Shown piece after piece: positions 7,477 to 15,854 of a stretch of 35,760 bases of DNA (position 1 is the first letter of the stretch; each line of letters begins with the position of its first letter). The notes beneath the pieces were generated by a model. It did not search any database. It saw nothing but the letters and a program-made list of their open reading frames with translations, and had not been told where the DNA came from. A program made the position numbers and the translations under genes. Origin of the DNA: an uncultured Bacteroidales bacterium (GTDB lineage Bacteria; Bacteroidota; Bacteroidia; Bacteroidales; Paludibacteraceae); NCBI GenBank assembly GCA_900317885.1, contig ONIM01000024.1:1-35760 (forward strand). Reading direction: 5' to 3'.

Positions 7477-8889
7477 ATGAAAAAGGTATTTTTGCTTTGT
7501 TCACTGCTCGTAAGTATGTCGCTTTTCGCTATAGAGGGCGCACTAAATGGTCGGTTTACCATCAATGCGAATGGTGATCAAGTAATTTTCTCGCAAGGTA
7601 ACTTGCAGTATCAAGCCAGTACACAAACTTGGCGTTTTGCAGAACATCAGTATGACTTTGTAGGTGATTCCGTAGAAGGCAATGTTTACGTAGGAGGTGT
7701 AAAGTGTAACAATGCCCTTATTTCGGATGACTATAGCGGCTGGATAGACCTCTTCGGATGGGGTACAGGCAACAATCCAACGCTCAGGACAACAAATATA
7801 AACGACTATTCCACATTTACCGAGTGGGGTTCCAATGCTATTTCTAATGGAGGAAATACGGAAAACTTTTGGAAAACATTAACGCAGGATGAGTGGTATT
7901 ATATCTTCTTTGAGCGAGAAAATGCCAGACTTCGCAAAGGTTCCGGATATATAGACGGCACACCCGCTTTGATAGTTCTTCCTGATAACTGGGTTCAACC
8001 AGAAGGGATTAGTGTGTACGTCAGCACATACGAATCGTTTCAGCACATTGTTGGAGACTTTAAGAATACATTTACTGCAGCTGAATGGAGCGTTCTGGAA
8101 GCCAATGGTGCCATCTGCTTACCTTTCGCAGGTAATCGGGATGGAGACGGATCTATTCATATGACCTTTATTAACTACAAAGTTTATGGTTGGCCCGAGT
8201 ATAGGAATGGGGAATACTGGACTCCTATAGATCTTGGAGCCAGTGATGAAAGTGCATATATAATTTGTTTCAGACAGGTATTAGATAATCAGTGGGTAAT
8301 AGATGAGAAATATAAGGGTTTAGCTGTGCGTCTTGCGAGGGTAGCAAACAACACGTCAGAGTTAGCAGAAGTTGTGGAGGAAGCGAACTACCTCTACAAT
8401 GATATATTAGAACAGGCACAACTATTCGACAATGACTCTATATTGATGAGCGCAGCGGAATGGTTCTTGCCTCTCATTCAGGAGGCGGATAGTATCGCGA
8501 ATGATCCCGTAGCACCACAAGAAGTTGTCGATTCGCTCACCTCCAAACTAACGCAGCTTATGGATCAAGCAGACTTATATTACCATGCGTATGAAATCTA
8601 TTGCTCTTTGATGCAAGAAGGTGTCGAAGAGATCGCAGTTACTTATTTGGCGGCGATTCTGCCTGTTTTAGATGATTTATTGAATGAAAACCTGACGAAG
8701 GAGGAGTATGATGCAATTAATGCAACGATAATTAGCGCCTATGACGCTGCTATGTATGCTTACGAGCATTTAGCCATCGAGAACACCTGTGATGAAAACG
8801 ATCACAACAAAAAAGTTCTCCATAACGGCATTCTCACCATTGAGCGTAACGGGCGCACCTTCAATGCCCTCGGCACAGAAATAAAATAA
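7477..8889 (+). CDS. large secreted surface protein with conserved C-terminal tail
   Basis: This 470-residue exported protein has a signal peptide (residues 1-18). Residues about 20-290 form a domain common in Bacteroidales secreted proteins: GRFTINANGDQVIFSQGNLQ, then YQASTQTWRFAEHQYDFVGD, a tryptophan-rich LFGWGTGNNP segment, and a closing CLPFAGNRDGDG/GLAVRLARV part that recalls FISUMP or sulfatase-modifying-factor-like folds. Residues about 295-440 are helical and acidic. The tail HNGILTIERNGRTFNALGTEIK closely matches the tail of the protein ending at 19127, and resembles a sorting or surface-attachment signal. Base composition is AT-richer than the housekeeping genes. It is the first gene of a four-gene operon; substrate and role are unknown. 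Confidence 0.75.
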   Translation: MKKVFLLCSLLVSMSLFAIEGALNGRFTINANGDQVIFSQGNLQYQASTQTWRFAEHQYDFVGDSVEGNVYVGGVKCNNALISDDYSGWIDLFGWGTGNNPTLRTTNINDYSTFTEWGSNAISNGGNTENFWKTLTQDEWYYIFFERENARLRKGSGYIDGTPALIVLPDNWVQPEGISVYVSTYESFQHIVGDFKNTFTAAEWSVLEANGAICLPFAGNRDGDGSIHMTFINYKVYGWPEYRNGEYWTPIDLGASDESAYIICFRQVLDNQWVIDEKYKGLAVRLARVANNTSELAEVVEEANYLYNDILEQAQLFDNDSILMSAAEWFLPLIQEADSIANDPVAPQEVVDSLTSKLTQLMDQADLYYHAYEIYCSLMQEGVEEIAVTYLAAILPVLDDLLNENLTKEEYDAINATIISAYDAAMYAYEHLAIENTCDENDHNKKVLHNGILTIERNGRTFNALGTEIK

Positions 8890-8907
8890 ACAAAACTGAC
8901 ACATATT

Positions 8908-10020
8908 ATGAAAAAGATTTTATTTTTCGCCTTTGCGCTTGTAGCAAGTGTTTTGGCTTTCACATCCTGTGACCCGAAAGAAAAGGGAAACACTCCGGAA
9001 AATCCACTTTATGGTACTTGGCGTTACAAGACTCCTCCTGCTCCGGACTCCGGGTGGTATTGTGTTTACACTTTTGAGTTTAAATCCGATGGTACTTTCT
9101 CATTCCTCGACCAGGCATTTGCTCCCGGAGCGAAAGACCAACACGACGGATTTATCACTCGTGGTAGCTATGAGATCAAAGATGACGTGATCACTCTTCA
9201 TAAAGAGAAGAAGGGTGAGTTGCGTAACGGAGAGGAGTATTACTACGACGAGTACGAACCGGAGACAGAGAATATGAAATACCATATTGATGGTAACAAA
9301 CTCCACCTTACGCGTGAGAATGACTCAGAGATCGCCTGGGACGAAACGTACACCAAGGTCTCCGGCGATGAACCGGAAGAGTTCGATCCTGCTGATCTTT
9401 TTGGTACCATGTGGCGCGCGGACAGTGTGTTTGTCGGCGGAGAGAAAAGCCCCGGCCCGCATTTTATCGTGGATATTATAGCAATGGACAAAGCAATACT
9501 GAACGGCGACACTGTTTCTTACCGCTTTGAGAATAAAAAGCTGATCTGCGACCGCGGAGAGTTCGAATTGATGGAATACAAAGGAGAGACGGCTATACTC
9601 AAAGACATCGAACGTTCTGCTGAGATGTATGTCTCCAAACTGCCCGAATGGGACATGGAGAGCATGGTCTTAGAGCCCAAGACCGAAGATTTCGTCGGTA
9701 CATGGAAACTGGCGTACTACACGATGAATGCCGTTACTTTTGAGGGTGCATGGAACACCATGGGCACGAACCCGGGCGTGGAGACCTGGGAGCTCCGCGC
9801 GGACGGAACGGCTACGTATCACAGCACCTTCTTCGACGAGACCGTAAACGGCACTTGGAGCTATGAGTATGGCATGATTATGGTCAAAAATCCTGCGGAA
9901 AGCCACCTCCGCGACGAGAACGACCGCATTACCGTACAACCCCTCACCAAGAACTGGATGGGCTTCGTCCGCGGAGACGGTACTACCACCTACCAATGGT
10001 TCTTCGTTCGCGTGAAATAA
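8908..10020 (+). CDS. lipoprotein with repeated lipocalin-like domains
   Basis: This 370-residue lipoprotein has a signal peptide with a lipobox (AFTSC, Cys at residue 21). The mature part contains three similar beta-rich units, each opening with a tryptophan motif: LYGTWRYKT (about 34), LFGTMWRADS (about 164) and FVGTWKLAYY (about 264). The first and third continue with a FKSDGTF or LRADGTA turn and SYEI/SYEY. This is the pattern of Bacteroidales lipocalin-like domains that bind small hydrophobic ligands or act in surface complexes. The lipoprotein signal region is nearly identical to that of the next gene. It lies 18 bases after the previous gene, so it is probably cotranscribed. Confidence 0.78.
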   Translation: MKKILFFAFALVASVLAFTSCDPKEKGNTPENPLYGTWRYKTPPAPDSGWYCVYTFEFKSDGTFSFLDQAFAPGAKDQHDGFITRGSYEIKDDVITLHKEKKGELRNGEEYYYDEYEPETENMKYHIDGNKLHLTRENDSEIAWDETYTKVSGDEPEEFDPADLFGTMWRADSVFVGGEKSPGPHFIVDIIAMDKAILNGDTVSYRFENKKLICDRGEFELMEYKGETAILKDIERSAEMYVSKLPEWDMESMVLEPKTEDFVGTWKLAYYTMNAVTFEGAWNTMGTNPGVETWELRADGTATYHSTFFDETVNGTWSYEYGMIMVKNPAESHLRDENDRITVQPLTKNWMGFVRGDGTTTYQWFFVRVK

Positions 10021-10037
10021 TCAAACAAGTATAGATT

Positions 10038-10508
10038 ATGAAAAAACTTCTATTTTTCGCCTTCGCGTTGGTAGCCGGCGTGTTGGCATTTACATCTTGT
10101 AACAAGAAAGACGGCAATGAGCCGGAGGATAAGGACGCAGTGGTTTTCAACGCCACCGGAGAACTGCGCGGAGTAATGTTTGATATCTATAACACCGAAC
10201 AAGAAGCGGTCATCACGCTGCACCCCAACGCTAATACCATCGATGTGAAGTTTGTGAACGCGCGCATCGAATCCGAAAGCGAGACCCCGAAGGACATCTT
10301 CATCTACGGCATGCCGGTTAGTTCCGAGGAAGGTCACTTTGCACACATTAAACTCGTACTGGCAGACGGCTCGGCTTATAAGCCCTTCCCGAAATCCTAT
10401 GCGTACGCGATGATGGATGAAAACCGCACGCGGTTCAACATCCATTTCGGTAACGACGACGAGCAAGACACCCAGGTTTACCTCGTCTTCGGAGCTATGC
10501 TCAAATAA
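10038..10508 (+). CDS. small lipoprotein
   Basis: This 156-residue lipoprotein (AFTSC, Cys at residue 21) begins with almost the same 24 residues as its upstream neighbour (MKKLLFFAFALVAGVLAFTSC against MKKILFFAFALVASVLAFTSC); the nucleotides are also similar, so the leader was probably copied. The mature part is a single beta-rich domain (VVFNATGELRGVMFDIYN, AVITLHPNANTIDVKFVNAR, GHFAHIKLVLADGS). It resembles the calycin-like beta-sandwich lipoproteins of Bacteroidales, but I cannot assign a family. It is the third gene of the operon. Confidence 0.72.
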   Translation: MKKLLFFAFALVAGVLAFTSCNKKDGNEPEDKDAVVFNATGELRGVMFDIYNTEQEAVITLHPNANTIDVKFVNARIESESETPKDIFIYGMPVSSEEGHFAHIKLVLADGSAYKPFPKSYAYAMMDENRTRFNIHFGNDDEQDTQVYLVFGAMLK

Positions 10509-10523
10509 AAATAATACTTTATT

Positions 10524-11069
10524 ATGAAAAAGATCTTTATTATTTTGATGGCTGCTATGGTAGCCACATGCAGCGTCTATGCTGCGGACAACAGTAAGAA
10601 AACTGCGAAGTCGAGCAAAGCGTACAACATGAGTATCGGTATGGTTGCCGGCTCGGGTATCGGCGTACAGTTCAAAGACATGATCACCGACCATTTCACG
10701 ATCATTGAGGAGTTCGGTTACTTGGGTAGTTTTGCCGCAGCCGGAAATGGGGGCAGTATGCCTACCTTAGGTGCAGTGGACAACCTCGTCTTGGCTTATC
10801 AGGCTCAGTGCGCCGAAGGGCAGGGTATCCGTCTGGATTATTTTGTAGGCGGTCAGATCAAAGGTGGTTACCTCGGAGGAGGTGCCGGTGTAATCGGTTC
10901 TGGTGCCGCCGCAGGTATTGAAGCCAAGATGAAGAACGCACCTATCGCTTTCTCGTTTGACTTCCGACCCGGTTACGGTTGTATTCTGGGAAATTTCGGT
11001 ATGGGAGGCGTTGGAGCCTTCCATACCTTCGACTGGACGATGAACCTCGGTGTACGGTACACGTTCTAA
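10524..11069 (+). CDS. outer-membrane beta-barrel protein
   Basis: This 181-residue protein has a signal peptide (residues 1-20, ending SVYAA). The mature part alternates glycine-rich turns and hydrophobic strands and ends LGVRYTF, the same terminal signature as the barrel at 1231-1728 (LGVRYKF). About eight strands fit the length. It is the last gene of the operon 15 bases after the small lipoprotein, so the operon encodes a barrel plus lipid-anchored and secreted partners. The function is unknown. Confidence 0.72.
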   Translation: MKKIFIILMAAMVATCSVYAADNSKKTAKSSKAYNMSIGMVAGSGIGVQFKDMITDHFTIIEEFGYLGSFAAAGNGGSMPTLGAVDNLVLAYQAQCAEGQGIRLDYFVGGQIKGGYLGGGAGVIGSGAAAGIEAKMKNAPIAFSFDFRPGYGCILGNFGMGGVGAFHTFDWTMNLGVRYTF

Positions 11070-11173
11070 AATAAACCTTACCCCCCGCGAAAAACAAGAA
11101 CTAATGACACCGGCATTCAGAATGGAATAAGTCTTTGTTCCTGTACTTTCGTCGTGTGTTCCTCGGAAGATGA

Positions 11174-11217
11174 TCCCGTGATGGTAAGGCGGATGGTAGC
11201 ACACGACCATCACGGGA
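11174..11217 (+). other. 12-bp stem-loop with a competing hairpin, in a 336-bp gap
   Basis: In the gene-free stretch 11070-11405, TCCCGTGATGGT (11174-11185) pairs perfectly with ACCATCACGGGA (11206-11217). The sequence GGGAC (11214-11218), which overlaps the 3' arm, can instead pair with GTCCC (11222-11226). A T/C-rich tract (about 11262-11299) follows and then the tyrS promoter. The structure lies upstream of that promoter, so it belongs to the trailer of the preceding operon or to a separate short transcript. Nothing else is seen in this gap. Confidence 0.5.
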
Positions 11218-11346
11218 CCATGTCCCGGGAACGACCTGATGAAGGCCGAAGGACTTATTATTCTTTTGGTTCTTTTCTTTTTCTTTTTTCTTTCTCCAGG
11301 GGAAAGGCTCCAAACCGCCGCAAATTTAAGAAAATCGCAATAAAAC

Positions 11347-11377
11347 TTGCATATGTCGTTTTTTTTGTGTACCTTTG
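11347..11377 (+). promoter_or_regulatory. tyrS promoter
   Basis: The -33 element TTGCATAT (from 11347) and the -7 box TACCTTTG (11370-11377) are 20 nt apart. The start would be near 11384, leaving a leader of only about 22 nt before the tyrS ATG. Confidence 0.85.
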
Positions 11378-11405
11378 CACCCGCTTTTGAAATAACATTG
11401 AATCG

Positions 11406-12704
11406 ATGACTAAAAATTTCGTTGAAGAATTGCGTTGGAGAGGCATGCTCCAGGACATCATGCCCGGAACGGAAGAACAACTGATGAAAGAAGTGACGAC
11501 CGCCTACGTGGGTATCGACCCCACGGCGGATAGTCTCCATATCGGCCACTTGTGCGGTATCATGATGCTCCGCCACCTGCAGGCCTGCGGCCATAAGCCT
11601 ATCGCCCTCATCGGCGGTGCAACCGGTATGATCGGAGACCCGTCCGGCAAGTCCGCCGAGCGCAACCTCTTGACCGAGGAGACCCTCCGCCATAACGTAG
11701 CCTGCATCCGTGAGCAGTTGGAGCACTTCCTGGATTTCAATTCCAATGAGCCCAACGCCGCCGAGCTGGTCAATAACTACGACTGGATGAAGGATTACAC
11801 CTTTATCAATTTTACGCGCGACATCGGCAAACTCATCACCGTCAACTACATGATGGCGAAGGACTCCGTCAAGAAGCGTTTCAACGGCGAGTTCTCGCAA
11901 GGTATGTCCTTCACCGAGTTCACCTATCAGCTCCTCCAGGGCTACGATTTCGTGTACCTCAACGAGCATAAGAATTGCAAACTGCAGATGGGTGGTTCGG
12001 ATCAATGGGGCAATATCACCACCGGTACCGAGCTCATCAAGAAGATCACCGGCAACGAGGCATTCGCCCTCACTTGTCCGCTCATCACCAAGGCTGACGG
12101 TGGTAAGTTCGGTAAGACCGAGTCCGGCAACGTCTGGCTCTCGAAGAAATACACCTCCCCGTATAAGTTCTTCCAGTTCTGGATGAACGTCTCCGACGAC
12201 GACGCGAAGCGTTATATCAAGATCTTTACGAGCTTGAGCCGCGAGGAAATCGAGGCGCTCATCGCAGAGCACGACGCCGCTCCGCACCTCCGCGTACTCC
12301 AGAAACGTCTGGCGAAAGAGGTAACCATCATGGTTCACTCCGAGGAGGACTACAACGCAGCCGTAGAGGCGTCGAATATCCTTTTTGGTAACGCTACCGC
12401 GGATGCATTGCGCGCGCTCGACGAGGAGACCTTCCTGCAGGTCTTCGAAGGCGTTGAGCGCTATGAGATCTCGCTTGACGAACTCAAAGCTGGCATCGCG
12501 CCGCTCGACCTCTTAGCGGAGAAGACAGCGATCTTCCCCTCCAAGGGCGAAGCGCGTAAGATGATCCAGGCAAACGGCTTCTCCATGAACAAAGAGAAAC
12601 TCACCGACCCGGCTACTCCGCTGACAGACGCTGCCCTCCTCAACGGGAAATACCTGCTCTTCCAGAAAGGCAAAAAAAATTACTACTTGGTTATCGCCAA
12701 GTAG
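11406..12704 (+). CDS. tyrS: tyrosine--tRNA ligase
   Basis: This 432-residue class I aminoacyl-tRNA synthetase charges tRNA-Tyr with tyrosine in the cytosol. The HIGH signature is HIGH at residues 45-48, and the KMSKS loop is present as KFGKT at 234-238, the form typical of bacterial TyrRS. Tyrosine-binding segments [12 protein letters not shown] and [11 protein letters not shown] are intact. The C-terminal S4-like RNA-binding domain (about 365-432: [17 protein letters not shown]-like segment) is complete. The length is normal for the bacterial type. It is transcribed alone from its own promoter and meets the convergent acyl-CoA ligase gene across a heptamer array. Confidence 0.97.
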   Translation: MTKNFVEELRWRGMLQDIMPGTEEQLMKEVTTAYVGIDPTADSLHIGHLCGIMMLRHLQACGHKPIALIGGATGMIGDPSGKSAERNLLTEETLRHNVACIREQLEHFLDFNSNEPNAAELVNNYDWMKDYTFINFTRDIGKLITVNYMMAKDSVKKRFNGEFSQGMSFTEFTYQLLQGYDFVYLNEHKNCKLQMGGSDQWGNITTGTELIKKITGNEAFALTCPLITKADGGKFGKTESGNVWLSKKYTSPYKFFQFWMNVSDDDAKRYIKIFTSLSREEIEALIAEHDAAPHLRVLQKRLAKEVTIMVHSEEDYNAAVEASNILFGNATADALRALDEETFLQVFEGVERYEISLDELKAGIAPLDLLAEKTAIFPSKGEARKMIQANGFSMNKEKLTDPATPLTDAALLNGKYLLFQKGKKNYYLVIAK

Positions 12705-12705
12705 T

Positions 12706-12740
12706 AACCCATAACCCGTAACCGGTAACCTATAACCCGT
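12706..12740 (+). repeat. heptamer array, AACCCGT-type x5
   Basis: Five 7-mers (AACCCAT, AACCCGT, AACCGGT, AACCTAT, AACCCGT) fill the entire space between the convergent stop codons of tyrS and the acyl-CoA ligase. No hairpin terminator is present there. Confidence 0.88.
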
Positions 12741-14650
12741 TACACCGCCGCGAGATTCTTCTCGTTGAAGAGCTCTTTTCCTTCCGCCGTGTAGGCATAC
12801 TCGATGCGGTCTTGGAAATACGTCTCCACCTTGCCACGCACCACTTTCATAGTGGAGTTGACGAGGTGGTTTTGTTCTGTCCAGGCCTCGCCTAAGACAG
12901 CTACCGCACTTGGCAGCCAAGCTTCCGGGAAGACACCCTCATTCTTGCCGCCCGGGCGGTAGGAGTCGATCTCGCTCTGGATCTTGAGCAGCATGCACTC
13001 CTTGCCTTCGCGGCTCTCGGGATTCTTGCCTTGCGCCTTTGCCCATTCCTGCAACGCGTCTTTGTTCGGAACCATCAGCAGGATAGTGTACGGGTCTTGG
13101 TTGTTGTGCAGGATACACTGATCGACGTATATACTGCCGTCGGTCAGCGAGTCCTCAAAGCCCTCCGGACTGTATTTCTCGCCGTCCGCCCGGATGAGCA
13201 GCGACTTGAAGCGCCCAACGACCCAGAGGAATCCCGGATGCGCTTTCGTGACATAACCCATATCGCCTGTGTGCAGCCATCCGTCGATGATGGTTGAAGC
13301 GGTGCTCTCGGGGTTCTTCCAATAACCAGCCATGACGTTCTCGCCCTTGATGACGATCTCGCCGCGTTCGCCGTCCGGCACGATATTACCCTCTGCGTCG
13401 CAGATCTTCAGCTCCATCGGTTTGACAATCCTTCCAGACGAACCGAAGATAGCTCCGTCGAACGAGTTGGAACAGATGATCGGAGTCGCCTCGCTCAGAC
13501 CATAGCCCTGGAACATCGGCATGCCGACCGCGCAGAAATAACGCTGCAACGCGATGTCGAGCAACGCGCCGCCGCCCACGAAGAACTTCATCCGGCCGCC
13601 GAAATTCTCACGTACCGCCTTGAAAATCAAGCGATCGAAGAACTTCACAAGCGGCCATCGCCACGCGTTCTGCCATCCGCCACGGTTCCAGTACTCGCGG
13701 TTATACGCAATCGCGTTCTCGAGCGCGAAGTGATACAACTTCTCTACTTTCGGCCCTTTGGCTTTGATACCGGCCTCGATACTCTTCTTGAAGTTTCTCG
13801 CCAGCGCCGGTACCGACAGCATCACGTGCGGCCGTACCTCTTTGATGGCGATAGGGATATTCTTCAGCGTCGCCAAGGCGGTCTTTCCCACCGGCACGGT
13901 AGCTATCGATCCGCCGTAACTCATCATCGTGTAGAACCCGGCCACGTGCGCAAAACAGTGGTCCAGCGGCAGGATGATGAGCATCACGTCGTCCAGATCG
14001 CAATGGATCACCGACGCCCCTTGCTCCACGTTCGCCGTGTAGTTACGATGAGTTAATAAGATACCTTTCGGGTCCGCCGTCGTGCCGGAGGTGTAGCTGA
14101 TATTCGCATAATCGTTCGGACCTACAGACTCGTAACGCGTCTTAAAAGAATCCGGATCTTTGGCTAACAACTGATCGCCAAGCGCAATCACTTCGTCGAT
14201 GGAGATCTCCTTTTCCTCGTATTTCTCCAGCGGGTCAAAGACAATCACTTTCTCCACCAGCGGGCAATCCGCCATGATCTTACGGATCTTCGGCAACTGC
14301 TGCTCGGAGCACATGATAAACCGTGCGTCCGAGTGTTGGATACGGAACAGCAGATCGCTCGCTTCCTCCAACTTGATACTCAGCGGCACATTTACGCCGC
14401 CGGCGTACAGGATACCTAACTCGCCTGTCACCCAGAGGTTTCTTCCCTGACTCAGCAACGCCACGCGTTCGCCTTTCTTCAGTCCCAATGCCATCATGCC
14501 GGCACCTATGCGATGCGCTTGTTCGCGCGTCTGAGCAAAAGTAGTCTCCGTCCACACGCCGTCCACCTTCTCGCGCAAAAATACATGCTCGCTGAACTCA
14601 TGCGTGTAGTGCTCTACAAAATCAATAATTGTGGGTTTTTCTTTCATCAT
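12740..14650 (-). CDS. long-chain fatty acid--CoA ligase (AMP-forming)
   Basis: This 636-residue enzyme of the acyl-adenylate-forming superfamily activates fatty acids with ATP to acyl-AMP and then acyl-CoA. The ATP-binding P-loop-like motif YTSGTTADPKG is at residues 186-196. The adenylate-forming motif GYGLSEATP and the hinge region GWLHTGDMGYV follow, and the final part holds the VVGRFKSLLIRADGEKYSP segment. The length and the architecture resemble Bacteroidetes FadD-like ligases of about 600 residues. Two adjacent ATG codons are possible starts. It is the last gene of a minus-strand operon, 7 bases after the glycoside hydrolase gene; that neighbourhood suggests no pathway link. Confidence 0.92.
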   Translation of the reverse strand: MMKEKPTIIDFVEHYTHEFSEHVFLREKVDGVWTETTFAQTREQAHRIGAGMMALGLKKGERVALLSQGRNLWVTGELGILYAGGVNVPLSIKLEEASDLLFRIQHSDARFIMCSEQQLPKIRKIMADCPLVEKVIVFDPLEKYEEKEISIDEVIALGDQLLAKDPDSFKTRYESVGPNDYANISYTSGTTADPKGILLTHRNYTANVEQGASVIHCDLDDVMLIILPLDHCFAHVAGFYTMMSYGGSIATVPVGKTALATLKNIPIAIKEVRPHVMLSVPALARNFKKSIEAGIKAKGPKVEKLYHFALENAIAYNREYWNRGGWQNAWRWPLVKFFDRLIFKAVRENFGGRMKFFVGGGALLDIALQRYFCAVGMPMFQGYGLSEATPIICSNSFDGAIFGSSGRIVKPMELKICDAEGNIVPDGERGEIVIKGENVMAGYWKNPESTASTIIDGWLHTGDMGYVTKAHPGFLWVVGRFKSLLIRADGEKYSPEGFEDSLTDGSIYVDQCILHNNQDPYTILLMVPNKDALQEWAKAQGKNPESREGKECMLLKIQSEIDSYRPGGKNEGVFPEAWLPSAVAVLGEAWTEQNHLVNSTMKVVRGKVETYFQDRIEYAYTAEGKELFNEKNLAAV

Positions 14651-14657
14651 ATAATCC

Positions 14658-15854
14658 TCATTTATAATATGTACAAATACTATCGCACACGCCTCTGGGG
14701 TTTCGCAACAACGGTCGGGTGGAGTAGAAACACTCGCCGCTGATCTCCGGGATGGTTCTGTTCAGGTCCATCTGCCGTTTGATCTCATTGCCAGTGGACC
14801 ATGGGTCCGACTTGCCGCTTTCGACTTTCGACTTTCGACTTTCGACTAACCTATAGGGTGCCATGCCGATATAGAGTTTGCATTTCGTACCGCGAACCTC
14901 GTTTGCCCACCAATGAGCGAGCACCTCGTAGTCCGCCACTTTCTTGCCGATCTCCCAGTAAAGTTGCGGCAGAATATAATCGATCCATCCCTCCTTGATC
15001 CACAGCCGCGTGTCGGCGTACAGATCGTCATAATTAGTGATGCCGGCTTGCGTCTTACTGCCCGTCGAATCAACGCTCGCGTTCCTCCAAACGCCGAAAG
15101 GCGAGATCCCGAACTCCACCGAGTCTTTGCACTCTTTGATAGTACGGCTGATGGCCTGAATGGCGAGATTCACATTGTCCCGCCGCCAGTCATGAATATT
15201 GTCAAATCCCCGCGGGTCTTTCTTAAACGACGCCTCGTCCGGCAGCTTCTTTCCTCCTGCCGGATACGGGTAGAAATAATCGTCCATGTGAATCGCCTCA
15301 ATATCGTACCGCGAGACGATGTCCTGCACGATCGTACAGATCCACTCGCGCGTCTCAGGCCGTGCCGGATCGAAGTACCATTGTTTGTTGTACTCCCAGA
15401 ACCACTCCGGATGTTTCCGCCATACATGATCCGCGCAGATTGTAGAAGTGTCCGTCTTGGCGAGGTTGACCCGATATGGATTGAGCCAGACATGCACCTC
15501 CATGCCCCGTTGATGCGCCTCGCCGATGGTCCACTCCAACGGATCCCATGTCAGCGGAGCACCCTGCTTGCCGGTCAACCAATGCGAACTCGGCTCATAC
15601 GCACTCCTATATAATGCGTCCGCCGTAGGCCGGACCTGCAGGATAATAGCGTTCAATCCTAGACCATACAGGGAGTCTAAGAGGAACGTCATTTCTCTCT
15701 GCTGCGCCGCGGAGTCTCCCACGGCTTCTGCCGACGGCCAGTCGATATTGGCCACCGTCGCTATCCACGCCCCTCTGAACGCGATTTGCGCGTTCAAAGT
15801 ACAAAGGGACAAAGTACAAAGTACAAGGGTTAATATGTTACGCAATTTGACCAT
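14658..15854 (-). CDS. GHL10 (YngK/DUF187-type) family glycoside hydrolase
   Basis: This 398-residue exported protein has a signal peptide (residues 1-23, ending NAQ) and a TIM-barrel of the glycosyl-hydrolase-like 10 family. Landmarks are FRGAWIATVANIDWPS, LGLNAIILQVRPTADALY, HVWLNPYRVN, IEAIHMDDYFYPYP and IDYILPQLYWEIG. It is probably a periplasmic or surface enzyme acting on glycans, perhaps peptidoglycan-related. Two heptamer arrays are translated within it: one makes up residues 10-21, the core of the signal peptide (LVLCTLSLCTLN), the other residues about 337-346 (ESRKSKVESG) in a loop after the YIGMAPYRLV strand. Its start overlaps the end of recF by 17 bases, so it is co-translated. 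Confidence 0.88.
   Translation of the reverse strand: MVKLRNILTLVLCTLSLCTLNAQIAFRGAWIATVANIDWPSAEAVGDSAAQQREMTFLLDSLYGLGLNAIILQVRPTADALYRSAYEPSSHWLTGKQGAPLTWDPLEWTIGEAHQRGMEVHVWLNPYRVNLAKTDTSTICADHVWRKHPEWFWEYNKQWYFDPARPETREWICTIVQDIVSRYDIEAIHMDDYFYPYPAGGKKLPDEASFKKDPRGFDNIHDWRRDNVNLAIQAISRTIKECKDSVEFGISPFGVWRNASVDSTGSKTQAGITNYDDLYADTRLWIKEGWIDYILPQLYWEIGKKVADYEVLAHWWANEVRGTKCKLYIGMAPYRLVESRKSKVESGKSDPWSTGNEIKRQMDLNRTIPEISGECFYSTRPLLRNPRGVCDSICTYYK
14818..14845 (+). repeat. heptamer array, CTTTCGA x4, inside GHL10 gene
   Basis: Four exact 7-mers CTTTCGA, read on the minus strand as a ...SRKSKVES... peptide in the glycoside hydrolase (residues about 337-346). Confidence 0.9.
15793..15828 (+). 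repeat. heptamer array, TACAAAG x5, inside a signal peptide
   Basis: Units TTCAAAG, TACAAAG, GGACAAAG (one extra base), TACAAAG and TACAAGG. On the minus strand they encode residues 10-21 of the glycoside hydrolase signal peptide. Confidence 0.85.

Noticed and set aside
11231-11253. CTGATGA...GAAG resembling a hammerhead ribozyme core
   Set aside because: The GAAA of the core and a cleavage-site stem are missing, so the match is to a short fragment only.
10767-12338. Minus-strand open frame of 523 codons opposite the barrel gene and tyrS
   Set aside because: It crosses two real plus-strand genes and a promoter and has no recognisable domain.
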